Shown in pieces: positions 18,221 to 27,169 of a stretch of DNA of 64,000 nucleotides; the first letter of the stretch is position 1, and each line of letters opens with the position of its first letter. Position numbers and translations under genes: made by a program. The notes under the pieces are model-generated. The model was not told where the DNA came from. It searched no databases and saw nothing but the letters and a program-made list of their open reading frames with translations. Where the stretch lies: assembly GCA_946998205.1 (NCBI GenBank), contig CAMPYJ010000004.1:47893-111892 (forward strand), given 5' to 3'. This DNA is from an uncultured Prevotella sp. GTDB lineage: Bacteria; Bacteroidota; Bacteroidia; Bacteroidales; Bacteroidaceae.

Positions 18221-19129
18221 CTACTTTACATAGCGTTGAGCTTTTTCTATATCTTTGGCTTCGGGCTTGGAAAGGTGGTTGAATTTTAGTTTTGGCAAGG
18301 CATTCACCGTTCTTTGATCGGTGTTGCAATACGAACGAATCAATGAGGAAAAGTGCTGAACACCATACTTGTCGATGGAGTCCACAGCCATGTTGTACGC
18401 ACTGCTGAACGCTTTGAGCTGCGCCGTGCGATGCTTTCCTTTAATAGAATTGGTGCGGAAGGCCAACACACCCAACCGAGTGCCCGTCTTCCCGCTCTCC
18501 GTCAGCACCTGATGATGATACAATCGTGCGGTCGTTGCCTGCGGCTCAGTCAGCCACATGGCATCCATCTCGTTGTTGAGCAACATGTGCAAACGTACAT
18601 ACACATCATTTATCTGTACCTTATATACCCTGGATTTTGTCTTCACCCCTTTGAGGCTCTCGTCGGTGAGATAGTCGGTACCCGAGAAACGGGTCATCGC
18701 CACCATCTTGTCACCCAACTGATTGAGCTTCTTCAAGCGCGCCGTTTTGTTGCTGATGAGCTGCCATTGCAGATTGGTGGCACTGAGATAATCCAGCTTG
18801 AGACCCTTTCGTTTCAGCCGTTCCATGCGCACAAGGTCGGACATGATGCCCTCTACGCTGCCACCGACGATGGCTGTGTCGGCATCCATCTGCGCCGTAA
18901 AGGGCTTAAGCCTGACATCTACATGCAGCGTATCAAACAGTCGTAGCTCTTTGGCCACATATAACGGAAGGCAATCGAGCGTTGGCATCACGGCAATCTT
19001 CAGTGCCTCGGCATTCTCCTGACGCAGCTTTTCACGTTGAGCCTTCGTCACTTGTTGGCGCTCTGTCGTGGGCTGTTGGCAAGCAACCATCGAGATGCTC
19101 AGCACGGCTAAAAGCAATAACTTTTTCAT
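18221..19129 (-). CDS. ABC-type substrate-binding lipoprotein (NMT1/THI5-like)
   Basis: A 302-residue lipoprotein: signal peptide MKKLLLLAVLSISMVAC with lipobox MVAC, then a periplasmic-binding fold recalling the NMT1/THI5 and sulfonate/nitrate families (LKIAVMPTLDCLPLYVAKEL; ADTAIVGGSVEGIMSDLVRM; MDAMWLTEPQATTARLYHH). No permease or ATPase is linked, so the ligand and transporter are unknown. ATG 19129 is preferred over an in-frame TTG nine bases upstream, because TAATTTTG (minus strand, 19143-19136) covers that TTG; the transcript may be leaderless. It is divergent from radA. Confidence 0.75.
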   Translation of the reverse strand: MKKLLLLAVLSISMVACQQPTTERQQVTKAQREKLRQENAEALKIAVMPTLDCLPLYVAKELRLFDTLHVDVRLKPFTAQMDADTAIVGGSVEGIMSDLVRMERLKRKGLKLDYLSATNLQWQLISNKTARLKKLNQLGDKMVAMTRFSGTDYLTDESLKGVKTKSRVYKVQINDVYVRLHMLLNNEMDAMWLTEPQATTARLYHHQVLTESGKTGTRLGVLAFRTNSIKGKHRTAQLKAFSSAYNMAVDSIDKYGVQHFSSLIRSYCNTDQRTVNALPKLKFNHLSKPEAKDIEKAQRYVK

Positions 19130-19152
19130 ACCTTGCAAAATTAAACATTAAT

Positions 19153-19183
19153 TTTGATTCTCAGAAAATTATTATTACTTTTG
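19153..19183 (+). promoter_or_regulatory. Promoter of radA
   Basis: TTTG (19153-19156), a 19-base spacer and TACTTTTG (19176-19183) fit the Bacteroidetes consensus. They lie 21 bases before the radA ATG and exclude an upstream in-frame ATG at 19154. Confidence 0.72.
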
Positions 19184-19204
19184 TCTGTCAACAATTCCAC
19201 CACC

Positions 19205-20590
19205 ATGGCAAAAGAAAAGATAGCTTACGTGTGTTCTAATTGCGGTCTGGATTCGCCCAAATGGATGGGTAAATGTCCCAATTGCGGGCAATGGAACACC
19301 TTCAAGGAGATACGCGTCAGCACTGATACGGCACCATCAACGGCCCGGTCGGTCGTCAGTGCCTTCAAAGGCAACACGGACAAGAACAAACCTTTGCGCC
19401 TGAAAGACATCTCAACGCTTGACGAACCGCGCATCGACATGCACGATGACGAGCTGAACCGCGTGCTGGGAGGCGGACTTGTTTCTGGCTCCATCACCCT
19501 TTTGGGAGGCGAGCCGGGCATTGGAAAGAGTACGCTGACGCTGCAAACCATCCTACAAATGACAGACAAGCGGGTGCTCTACGTCAGCGGAGAGGAGAGT
19601 GCGCACCAACTGAAGATGCGCGCTGAAAGACTGTCCAAAGCCGAAAGTGACCATGTGGTCATTCTGTGCGAGACCTCTCTGGAACTGATTTTCGAGCAAA
19701 TCAAGACCGTCAAGCCGGAGCTGGTGGTGATAGATTCCATCCAAACCATTGCAACAGAACATGTGGAAAGCTCGCCAGGCAGCATCTCTCAGGTAAGGGA
19801 ATGCGCCGCTCTGCTGCTTCATTTTGCCAAAAACAGCGGCATTCCCGTCATCTTAATCGGGCACATCAACAAAGAAGGAACACTGGCTGGCCCCAAGATT
19901 CTTGAGCACATCGTGGACACCGTCATCCAGTTTGAGGGCGACCAACATTATATATACCGTATCTTGCGTGCCATCAAAAACCGCTTCGGCAGCACGTCGG
20001 AACTGGGAATCTATGAAATGCAGCAAGGCGGACTTAGGCAGGTGAGCAATCCATCCGAACTGTTGCTCACGCAAGATCACGACGGACTGAGCGGCATCGC
20101 CATCTCATCGGCCATCGAAGGCGTTCGTCCGTTCCTGTTGGAGACGCAGGCTCTCGTCTCTTCTGCTGCGTACGGCACGCCACAACGATCGGCTACAGGC
20201 TTTGACCAGCGTAGGTTGAACATGCTTTTGGCCGTGTTGGAAAAGCGGGTGGGCTTTAAACTCATGCAGAAAGACGTGTTTCTCAACATCGCCGGTGGGC
20301 TGCGCGTCACCGATTTGGCCATGGACTTGAGCGTCATTGCGGCGGTCTTGTCCAGCAACGTAGACACACCCATCGAGAGCGGATGGTGCATGGCTGGCGA
20401 GGTTGGCCTCAGTGGAGAGGTGCGTCCCGTGAGCAGAATAGAGCAGCGTATCGCTGAAGCCGAGAAGTTGGGCTTCACGCATCTCATCCTCCCTAAATAC
20501 AATTTGCAGGGAATCAATCCACAACGATACCAGATAGCCCTCCACCCCGTGCGCAAAGTTGAGGAAGCCCTCCGTGCCCTGTTCGGATAA
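19205..20590 (+). CDS. radA: DNA repair protein RadA
   Basis: A 461-residue RecA-like ATPase that drives branch migration during recombinational repair. Visible elements are the N-terminal C4 zinc finger (Cys10, Cys13, Cys24, Cys27), Walker A GGEPGIGKST (about 101-110), Walker B VVIDSIQT, the family-specific KNRFGS motif (about residue 250) and a C-terminal Lon-like domain (DLAMDLSVIAAVLSS, GEVGLSGEVRPV). The start at 19205 (MAKEKIAYVCSNCG) is chosen because the promoter boxes occupy the upstream extension. It converges with tamL. Confidence 0.97.
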   Translation: MAKEKIAYVCSNCGLDSPKWMGKCPNCGQWNTFKEIRVSTDTAPSTARSVVSAFKGNTDKNKPLRLKDISTLDEPRIDMHDDELNRVLGGGLVSGSITLLGGEPGIGKSTLTLQTILQMTDKRVLYVSGEESAHQLKMRAERLSKAESDHVVILCETSLELIFEQIKTVKPELVVIDSIQTIATEHVESSPGSISQVRECAALLLHFAKNSGIPVILIGHINKEGTLAGPKILEHIVDTVIQFEGDQHYIYRILRAIKNRFGSTSELGIYEMQQGGLRQVSNPSELLLTQDHDGLSGIAISSAIEGVRPFLLETQALVSSAAYGTPQRSATGFDQRRLNMLLAVLEKRVGFKLMQKDVFLNIAGGLRVTDLAMDLSVIAAVLSSNVDTPIESGWCMAGEVGLSGEVRPVSRIEQRIAEAEKLGFTHLILPKYNLQGINPQRYQIALHPVRKVEEALRALFG

Positions 20591-20656
20591 TTACCGCCAC
20601 TGACTGACACGCACAGAAGGCCAATTCATGCGTCATTCACTTGGAAGGTATGGCAA

Positions 20657-22924
20657 TTAGAAGGGCATACCCACTGCGAAATGGAAGGTGAAGTCGCGGC
20701 CAAAGTTAGGATGAAGCACGGCAAAATGTTCCCGCTGTGTTTCATAAGCTGGATTGATGGCCTTCATACCCATGTCAAACCGCAGGATAAAAAAGTCGAA
20801 GTTCAGGCGCAATCCCAGTCCGTAAGCCACAGCTATCTGCTTATAAAACTCGTGTAACTTGAACTGACCGCCTGGTTGTTCCTCATATTGTCGCAACGTC
20901 CAAATGTTTCCGGCATCCACAAAAGCCGCTCCATGGAACTTCCAAAACAACTTGGTGCGATATTCTATGTTCATATCCAGCTTCATGTCGCCCGTCTGGT
21001 TGATGAAGTCAATGCGCCCATCGGTACCGCGAAAGCTTCCCGGCCCCAACTCCCTGACGCTCCATCCCCTCACCGAGTTGGCCCCACCCGAGAAGTATCG
21101 CTTCTCAAAAGGCAGGATTTTCGAGTTGCCATACGGATAAGCAAGCCCCAAATCAATGTGCAAAGCCAACGAGTTGTGCGTATCAAAGGTAATCAAACGG
21201 GTATAGTCAAAGTCGCCTTTGACATACTGTGCGTAGGCCGTATTAAATAAGGTGTACTGTCCTTGTGCGTTTTTACGGAAGGAAAGCACTTTGGAAAAGC
21301 CCTTCAGAATGTTGCCGGCCGTCTCGATGTTGGCGATAATGGCATGCCGACCATTATTGAATTTCAAGCCGAACCCCATCTTCATCACCAGCAAATTCTC
21401 ATAGTTGTACCGCAAAATAGCATTCCTACTACTGACATCGTCCAGGTAATCGCGCTTGAACGTATCAGAAATCCAAGGCATATAGACATAGTTGAGGTCA
21501 ATCAAATCCACGCGATAGGACGAATATCGCTTCGGTTCGTTCCATCGATATCTAAACGCTGCGGACAAAACCCGACGATGAAATTCCGGACGATTCTGCA
21601 AGTTGTAACTAAAAGACAACTCCGACGATGCCGTACTGCGCCGCTGGAACGCACTTGATAGGAAAGGAGCCAGCAAGCGGGGAAATTGCAATTTGGCCTC
21701 AGCGTTGTACTCCTGATAATCCTGGTCGTTGTATCCTTCCAAGCCTGTAATGGCCTCAAAGGCCCCTCTTAGCTGCACCCGCAGCACCTCACTGCCACGA
21801 AAAAGGTTTCTGTTCTCGTAGGTCAGCGACACGGCTGCCCCCAAATCGCCGGCCGTATTGGTGCCTTCGGGCTGAAAAGACAGCGTGTGAGGCTTGTTGT
21901 GGCTCAGCTGTATGTCACAATCCAACAGCGTGGTGTCAGGCAATTCCTTAAACTTGATGTTGGTGTACCTCACAGCTTGCAACCGTGCGAAGTTGTTGTA
22001 CGTCGTTTGCAGATGAGCGGCCGAGAAGGGTTCTCCCGCCTTGATGGCCGTATTGTATTCAAGTATTTTGGGACGCAGATGGATTCCTGACTCCTCACTG
22101 GAAGAAAATTTCACGTCATGAATGAAATAACGTGGATGATTGGTCTCAGGTGCTTCACTGTTGGCACGGTATTTCAACAGTCTGACCACCAGGTTGATGT
22201 CGGTATTGTTGGGTGCCGAGTCGGCCTCAAAGACGATAAAATCTTTGTGAAATTTATAAAAACCACTATCCAACAGCAGCTTGGTAATCCGGTTACGCTC
22301 TTCGTCCAGACGCTCTACCGTGAAGCGCGATCCGCTCTGAAGACCCTCCACGGCATTCTGAGACTTGTGTAAAGCCAATATTCGTTTGACGCGTTCGTCC
22401 GCAATGTCATATCTCACACGGTTGATACGATAAGGCTCTCCCGGATGAAGCGTGTAGATGGCTTTCAGTTTTTTACCCTTTATTTTTGTCTGCAAGCCAA
22501 CGTCAGCATGCATGTATCCGGCGTTTCGCAGGGCCGTCTTCAGGTCGTTCACCGACTGGTTGGCCTGCACGGAATCAAACAGCACCGGCTCTTCGCCAAT
22601 CTTTCTCAGAGTACGGTTCACCCATTTCGTGGTATCACGCCCCGAGAGTGAATAAATACCCAACGGAATGTTGAACAACGAAAACCACTTGGAGTTGGCT
22701 TTCTGTCGGATGTAAGGTTCCAACGAGGCGGCATCGAAGCCCTTCTGATCAGACCTGACTTCAACCTTTTGCAACAGATATTCGTTTCCTGGAATGAATT
22801 TACTTGATGAGCAACCAACCAGGAACAGCAACGTCAGAAAAAAAATCGATAATTTTACGTTCCTCAAGATGCAGCTGTTTAATGATGAAAACCATGATGG
22901 CACAGAACGCCGTTGAATGCTCAC
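20657..22924 (-). CDS. tamL: TamL-type BamA-superfamily outer-membrane lipoprotein
   Basis: A 755-residue Omp85-family protein with a lipobox (LVGC) in place of the usual cleavable signal, typical of TamL, the lipidated TamA counterpart of Bacteroidetes, which with TamB works in outer-membrane biogenesis. POTRA-like segments occupy about 40-340 (YLLQKVEVRSD; GEPYRINRVRYDI; YFIHDVKFSSS). The C-terminal half is a 16-strand barrel with the surface-antigen hallmark FSGGANSVRGWSVRELGPGS and a final strand FTFHFAVGMPF. The start is uncertain: the longest frame starts GTG at 22924, and a TTG at 22867 would give a more typical 19-residue lipoprotein signal. TATCTTTG (22960-22953) is the probable -7 box. 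tamB is not adjacent. Confidence 0.85.
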   Translation of the reverse strand: MSIQRRSVPSWFSSLNSCILRNVKLSIFFLTLLFLVGCSSSKFIPGNEYLLQKVEVRSDQKGFDAASLEPYIRQKANSKWFSLFNIPLGIYSLSGRDTTKWVNRTLRKIGEEPVLFDSVQANQSVNDLKTALRNAGYMHADVGLQTKIKGKKLKAIYTLHPGEPYRINRVRYDIADERVKRILALHKSQNAVEGLQSGSRFTVERLDEERNRITKLLLDSGFYKFHKDFIVFEADSAPNNTDINLVVRLLKYRANSEAPETNHPRYFIHDVKFSSSEESGIHLRPKILEYNTAIKAGEPFSAAHLQTTYNNFARLQAVRYTNIKFKELPDTTLLDCDIQLSHNKPHTLSFQPEGTNTAGDLGAAVSLTYENRNLFRGSEVLRVQLRGAFEAITGLEGYNDQDYQEYNAEAKLQFPRLLAPFLSSAFQRRSTASSELSFSYNLQNRPEFHRRVLSAAFRYRWNEPKRYSSYRVDLIDLNYVYMPWISDTFKRDYLDDVSSRNAILRYNYENLLVMKMGFGLKFNNGRHAIIANIETAGNILKGFSKVLSFRKNAQGQYTLFNTAYAQYVKGDFDYTRLITFDTHNSLALHIDLGLAYPYGNSKILPFEKRYFSGGANSVRGWSVRELGPGSFRGTDGRIDFINQTGDMKLDMNIEYRTKLFWKFHGAAFVDAGNIWTLRQYEEQPGGQFKLHEFYKQIAVAYGLGLRLNFDFFILRFDMGMKAINPAYETQREHFAVLHPNFGRDFTFHFAVGMPF

Positions 22925-23339
22925 GCTACTTGCTTTTCTGTGTATATCATTGCAAAGATAAGGAAAAAGATGCTAAATAAGCGGTTGAAGAATCAAGAAT
23001 TTACTATCTTTGTGCGACTCTTTTATTTAAGGGCAATGTTGTTGGACAACGAATGTAACAAATGAAACGAATGAACCAAACAAGACAATGAACGCAAGCG
23101 TTCTGCGAATGAAACAAATCTGCCGACATAAACATGTTGCGTGTCTTTGCCAAATTCGACTCATTCGTTGAACGCCTGCATTCATTGACTCCAACACTCG
23201 GATTCGTTTCATCTGCTCAATTCGTTGTTGAAACAAAAAAACATGATTGTTTTTGACAACAAACGACCTTTTTAAATGAAAGAACCATGTTATCTTTGTG
23301 CTTGGCTTCGACATTCCATAGCACATCAAAACGAAGAGG
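22925..23339. other. Divergent intergenic region, candidate structured RNA
   Basis: These 415 bases lie between tamL and the rRNA methyltransferase gene. They hold the tamL -7 box, a plus-strand TATCTTTG at 23005-23012, nested complementary segments at 23046-23072 and 23202-23228 (see findings), and a second TATCTTTG at 23291-23298 serving the methyltransferase gene. No protein-coding frame is credible. Confidence 0.45.
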
Positions 23340-24122
23340 ATGATTAGTAAAGCAAAACTCAAATACATCAATGCGCTGCAAACAAAGAAGGGACGTTTGG
23401 CTCATGGCACGTTCGTTGCCGAGGGACCTAAGGTGGTTCACGACCTACTGTCGTCGTTCCAACCCGAACTCATCGTCGCCACAGAGCAATGGCTCGAACG
23501 GCACGAAGACGAGAGCTTGAGGGGCAACCAGGGCGACAGCCGACCGCAAATCATCCCGGTATCGCCCGACGAGCTGCAAAAAATCAGTCTGTTGCAGCAC
23601 CCGCAAGAGGTGTTGGCCGTATTTGAACAACGCCACATGCCCGCTCACATCGACCCAACCCATGAGCTGGTGTTGGCCTTAGATGGCATTCAAGACCCGG
23701 GCAACCTTGGCACCATCATCCGCATTGCCGACTGGTTTGGCATCAGGAACGTGATTTGCAGCGAAGACACGGCGGATGTGTACAACCCGAAAGTGGTTCA
23801 GGCAACGATGGGAAGCATCGCACACGTCGACGTCACCTACCTGAATCTCTGCGAATTTGTGGATAGGCTGCCGCCGTCAACCCCTGTCTATGGCACTTTG
23901 CTCGATGGCAGCGACATCTATCAACAGACGCTCACCGCGACCGGAATCATCATCATGGGGAACGAAGGCAACGGCATCTCGAAAGACCTGCGCGCACGCA
24001 TCAACCATCCGCTGCTCATCCCCAACTTCTCTAACTTGCCCAACAAGGCCGAGAGCCTCAACGTGGCCATCGCCACGGCCATTGCGTGCAGCGAATTTAA
24101 AAGAAGAACAAAAACAACGTAA
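23340..24122 (+). CDS. TrmH/SpoU-family RNA 2'-O-methyltransferase
   Basis: A 260-residue SPOUT methyltransferase that transfers a methyl group from SAM to a ribose 2'-OH of rRNA or tRNA. An N-terminal substrate-binding domain (KLKYINALQTKKGRLAHGTF VAEGPKVV) precedes the knotted catalytic domain with all three SpoU motifs: motif 1 IQDPGNLGTIIRIADWFG, motif 2 IIIMGNEGNGIS and motif 3 LPNKAESLNVAIA. The closest described relatives act on 23S rRNA, but the exact nucleotide is not predictable. TATCTTTG at 23291-23298 is its probable -7 box. The membrane-protein gene follows after 15 bases. Confidence 0.9.
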   Translation: MISKAKLKYINALQTKKGRLAHGTFVAEGPKVVHDLLSSFQPELIVATEQWLERHEDESLRGNQGDSRPQIIPVSPDELQKISLLQHPQEVLAVFEQRHMPAHIDPTHELVLALDGIQDPGNLGTIIRIADWFGIRNVICSEDTADVYNPKVVQATMGSIAHVDVTYLNLCEFVDRLPPSTPVYGTLLDGSDIYQQTLTATGIIIMGNEGNGISKDLRARINHPLLIPNFSNLPNKAESLNVAIATAIACSEFKRRTKTT

Positions 24123-24137
24123 ATCAATCAAACGAAT

Positions 24138-25061
24138 ATGGAAAACGATTTCTATAAAAACAGAAGCATATCGGGTTGCATCAAGGCCGGATACCTTCTT
24201 TTCTGCTCAAACGTCATGACCATCCTGCGTAAAAACTGGCTGTCGCTGCTGGTGTTCTCCGTCATTGGGGGCGCATGTCTGGCCTTCGGTCTCACCAACG
24301 CCATGCACACGATGGGCAACAGCTTACCCACGGGCAGGTTGGTCACGTTCGGTTTGCTCAACGTGCTGCTGCTCTGTGCGTCGGTATGGTACATGGCTCG
24401 CACCACCACCCTGCTCAACGAGAACGGCTTTGCCAGCAACCTCAAGCGCAACGCCAAGCTCCTGCTGGCCTATGTGGTTGTCATGGGCGTGATTTCCCTG
24501 CTGCTGACAGCTGCCACGCTATCCATTTCTGATGGCCAAAAACCTGCATCAGCGGCTGTCGGCATGGTCGGAATGGGCTTGCAGGCATGGCTCGTTCCAG
24601 TGGCCTGGCTCATCATTTTCATCGCCATGGCACCCTTTGCCTATTCCTCCATGAGATATATTCAGGAGAAAGAGGCCAAGTTTAAAACGCATGTGCTGGG
24701 TGGTTACCGAACAGGCCTGCGCCGCATCGGGTTCATCGTTTCCACCTTTTTCTTATATGGCATTGTCATTTTTTTCCTCACCCTCATTCTCCTCATGCCG
24801 GTATACATCCTGCTCATGGCCAGCACCCTGTCACAAATGGGCGTGCAGAATGGTGACCCCAACACCCTTCCGGCCTACTTCCCCGTGCTTACCTACGGTG
24901 TCTGCATCCTCATCTACTTTATTTGCGCCGCCTTCCTGACGGTTGGCATCTTCATCAACTACTATGTGTATGGGTCGATAGAAGCCCGCAGACAAGCCCA
25001 ATCCAACAGGAAAGCCATCCAAACAGAAGCAGCCGAAGCATCAAACAGAGATGGGCATTGA
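24138..25061 (+). CDS. Predicted multipass inner-membrane protein, function unknown
   Basis: A 307-residue protein with about six hydrophobic helices (for example LSLLVFSVIGGACLAFGL, LLLAYVVVMGVISLLLTAA, WLVPVAWLIIFIAMAPFAYS, GFIVSTFFLYGIVIFFLTLI, VLTYGVCILIYFICAAFLTV), a soluble N terminus and a charged C-terminal tail. I recognise no catalytic motif. It lies 15 bases behind the rRNA methyltransferase gene and is probably co-transcribed. Confidence 0.72.
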   Translation: MENDFYKNRSISGCIKAGYLLFCSNVMTILRKNWLSLLVFSVIGGACLAFGLTNAMHTMGNSLPTGRLVTFGLLNVLLLCASVWYMARTTTLLNENGFASNLKRNAKLLLAYVVVMGVISLLLTAATLSISDGQKPASAAVGMVGMGLQAWLVPVAWLIIFIAMAPFAYSSMRYIQEKEAKFKTHVLGGYRTGLRRIGFIVSTFFLYGIVIFFLTLILLMPVYILLMASTLSQMGVQNGDPNTLPAYFPVLTYGVCILIYFICAAFLTVGIFINYYVYGSIEARRQAQSNRKAIQTEAAEASNRDGH

Positions 25062-25158
25062 CGAACAGGGATGATGACACGGACAAAATCCGTTACATCT
25101 TGAAAACCAACCACTTAATCCTTTCACAGAGAAGGCCATTCAGCCTGTCACTCAAATG

Positions 25159-25246
25159 CATTGAGTTAGGCTGCCAATAACATTGCGTTTGGCAGCCAAT
25201 GGCAATGAGTTTGGCCACCAATAACAATGAGTTTGAAAATGCTGTG
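25159..25246. repeat. 22-bp-period repeat array (4 units)
   Basis: Four exact 22-bp steps start at 25159 (CATTGAGTTAGG), 25181 (CATTGCGTTTGG), 25203 (CAATGAGTTTGG) and 25225 (CAATGAGTTTGA). The first 12 bases of each unit are conserved and the remainder varies. Confidence 0.78.
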
Positions 25247-25263
25247 TTTTTGATAAAGGAAAT

Positions 25264-25354
25264 CGTAGGGTCGTGATTCTTCACAGTCCATAACCAGTAG
25301 GGGCGTGATTTATCACATTCCGAAGAAAAATGGGGGCGTTAGTCATCACGTTCC
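25264..25354. repeat. GTGATTTATCAC-type repeats, left cluster
   Basis: Three diverged copies of a roughly 26-bp repeat of the form CGTAGGGGCGTGATTYATCA followed by CGTTCC: 25264-25289, 25296-25322 and 25331-25354. The core GTGATTTATCAC is nearly palindromic. Confidence 0.6.
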
Positions 25355-25512
25355 GAACAGGGGTGCAGGTATGATTCCCATCTTCGTCGATGCGCCACTC
25401 GTTTCGATTCAAACACACTGCGTATCAGCTATCTATGAATTCAGGATGGAATAGAGACGAAATCAGTAAATAATCCGCGCCTCAATTTTTTGGAAAACAA
25501 TATGAGAAAGGT

Positions 25513-25712
25513 ACGGGCTGAAAGCCCAGAAGCTCTCAGCCCAGGGCAACGCCCTGGGTGAGCATGTGACTAGGTGTACGCCCTGCAAGGGCAAAAGCAA
25601 GCGCAACAAAATGATTACCAACCGCTTTTGCCCTTACAGGGCGTAGTTACCTCAACGCAACTCAATCCCAGGGTGTTGCCCTGGGCTATAAGCTTTTGGG
25701 CTTTCAGCCCGT
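25513..25712. repeat. 200-bp imperfect palindrome of nested GC-rich hairpins
   Basis: The left arm reads ACGGGCTGAAAGCCC, CCCAGGGCAACGCCCTGGG, then CGCCCTGCAAGGGCAAAAGC. The right arm repeats these in reverse order and complement: GCTTTTGCCCTTACAGGGCG, CCCAGGGTGTTGCCCTGGG, GGGCTTTCAGCCCGT. Each arm also folds into small hairpins. This resembles dispersed intergenic hairpin repeats common in Bacteroidetes. No coding role is apparent. Confidence 0.75.
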
Positions 25713-25794
25713 TGAAATCATATCATCCAACTCCAAAAAGACAAGATAGATTGTCAAAGGTTTACAAACTTTTTGTTGTGAAAAAGTGCCGAAA

Positions 25795-25838
25795 CAAGGA
25801 GTTTGGCAGCCAATGGCAATGAGTTTGAAAATGCTGAG
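25795..25838. repeat. 22-bp-period repeat array (2 units)
   Basis: Units start at 25795 (CAAGGAGTTTGGC) and 25817 (CAATGAGTTTGAA). The second unit and the sequence after it nearly repeat 25225-25290. Confidence 0.65.
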
Positions 25839-25854
25839 TTTTGGGGTAAGAAAA

Positions 25855-25947
25855 CCGTAGGGTCGTGATTCATCACGTTCTGTCAAACCGTATGGTCGTG
25901 ATTTGCCAATCGCACAGGGGCGGAACGTGATAAATCACGCCCCTACG
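25855..25947. repeat. GTGATTTATCAC-type repeats, right cluster
   Basis: Copies at 25855-25881 and about 25889-25907 in one orientation, and at 25921-25947 inverted (GGAACGTGATAAATCACG, then CCCCTACGG). The inverted pair could form a large hairpin downstream of the transglycosylase gene. Confidence 0.6.
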
Positions 25948-25966
25948 GCAACTCACCATAGCATGT

Positions 25967-27169
25967 TCAGAGCTTGAAGCGATGCTTGTGCTTGGCCCTG
26001 GAAGGTTTCTGGAGACTGTAAAATCCGATGCCACCCTTGGCCACACCTCTGTATTGAGCATAGCGGGCGCGGATATTGTTGACATAGTCAACCGTCTCAG
26101 TTCCGCGCATATAGCCATGCTTGACGATGGGGTCACGATAGTAACGTGGGTCAGCCAACTTCAAAATATATCCTGCAACGTGATTCCAACTATGCGGATT
26201 GCCGCCGTTTTTCTGGGTCAACGCCATCGCATCGCGCACATGATAAAAGCCTCCGTTGTAGCTGGCCAACACGAAATACTGGCGTTCCTGCACGTTTCTC
26301 ACATCCTGGAAACGGGCGCTGAGTTCTTGCAGATACATAGCTGCGGCCGCAATGTTTTGCTCAGGATCATGAATGTCGGCTAACGAGAGTCCCAGATGCG
26401 CCGCCGTTCCGGGCATGATTTGCATCAATCCCAGTGCGCCGGCCCAAGAACGGGCTTGAGGGTCAAAGGTAGACTCTTGATAACATTGAGCCGCCATCAA
26501 GCGCCAATCCCATCTGGCCATGGGTGCATACTGCTGAAAATAATGGTCGTAATGGGAGATAACACCCTGCGAACGATTCAACATGGGTGAATAAACGTGA
26601 CGGGTGACGCTGCGGGTGGACAGCAAGAACGATTCTCGTTGCCTGACTTGAGCAATGAGTTTCGGACTGAACCATTTGTTCAGCGTGTCGGCAAGCGCCT
26701 CATTGTCTTTCCTTACCGCCCACTGTGTTTTCAACGAATCAGCCGAAGGCCCCGAGTACAGCAAGCGTTTGTCTGTTCTGGGCAGCGGAAAAGCGATGAT
26801 GTCGCCGTCACCTTGCTCGAGCCTGTTGACCATCTCCGTGGTGTCCTTGCACAATTCTACCCGCAAGGAAACGCCCAACTGCCGGGCAAACTGCTCACAC
26901 AGCAAATACTGTAATCCCATGCCACGCCCACGATAGTCGTAATAAGTCTCGGGTCCGTTGATGGTCAGCATAATCAATTCGCCGTTTCCAATGATGTCAT
27001 CCAGCGAGAAACCCTGGCTCACGTTGGCCGTATCGGTGCCCAACGTGGTGCCCCAAGGCGTGCGTACCTGTGTCTTTTCATTCTCGCATCCACAGAGCAT
27101 CAACAACAAGAGGAAGATGAACAAATGGCATGTCAATGGAACAGGAAAGTAATTTTGGCACTTTTGCAT
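25967..27169 (-). CDS. MltF-like membrane-bound lytic transglycosylase
   Basis: A 400-residue lipoprotein (lipobox MLCGC after a hydrophobic stretch) that cleaves peptidoglycan glycan strands. The N-terminal half resembles a periplasmic substrate-binding domain (LIMLTINGPETYYDYRGRGM; YLLCEQFARQLGVSLRVEL), as in MltF. The C-terminal half is an SLT lysozyme-like domain with the catalytic Glu near residue 231 in AAQCYQESTFDPQARS, then GALGLMQIMPGTA and LASYNGGFYHV. The start at 27169 gives a compact lipoprotein signal. A TACATTTG box (27181-27174, minus strand) sits just ahead, so this start would be leaderless; in-frame ATGs exist further upstream (27187 and beyond). Confidence 0.85.
   Translation of the reverse strand: MQKCQNYFPVPLTCHLFIFLLLLMLCGCENEKTQVRTPWGTTLGTDTANVSQGFSLDDIIGNGELIMLTINGPETYYDYRGRGMGLQYLLCEQFARQLGVSLRVELCKDTTEMVNRLEQGDGDIIAFPLPRTDKRLLYSGPSADSLKTQWAVRKDNEALADTLNKWFSPKLIAQVRQRESFLLSTRSVTRHVYSPMLNRSQGVISHYDHYFQQYAPMARWDWRLMAAQCYQESTFDPQARSWAGALGLMQIMPGTAAHLGLSLADIHDPEQNIAAAAMYLQELSARFQDVRNVQERQYFVLASYNGGFYHVRDAMALTQKNGGNPHSWNHVAGYILKLADPRYYRDPIVKHGYMRGTETVDYVNNIRARYAQYRGVAKGGIGFYSLQKPSRAKHKHRFKL

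Larger units (their letters stand above)
25062..25966. other. 900-base intergenic repeat cluster
   Basis: No gene is apparent. The stretch contains two 22-bp repeat arrays (25159-25246 and 25795-25838), a 200-bp imperfect palindrome (25513-25712) and at least five copies of a GTGATTTATCAC-type repeat (25264-25354 and 25855-25947). The outer parts (about 25203-25290 and 25795-25882) are related, as if one segment was duplicated around the palindrome. Confidence 0.6.
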
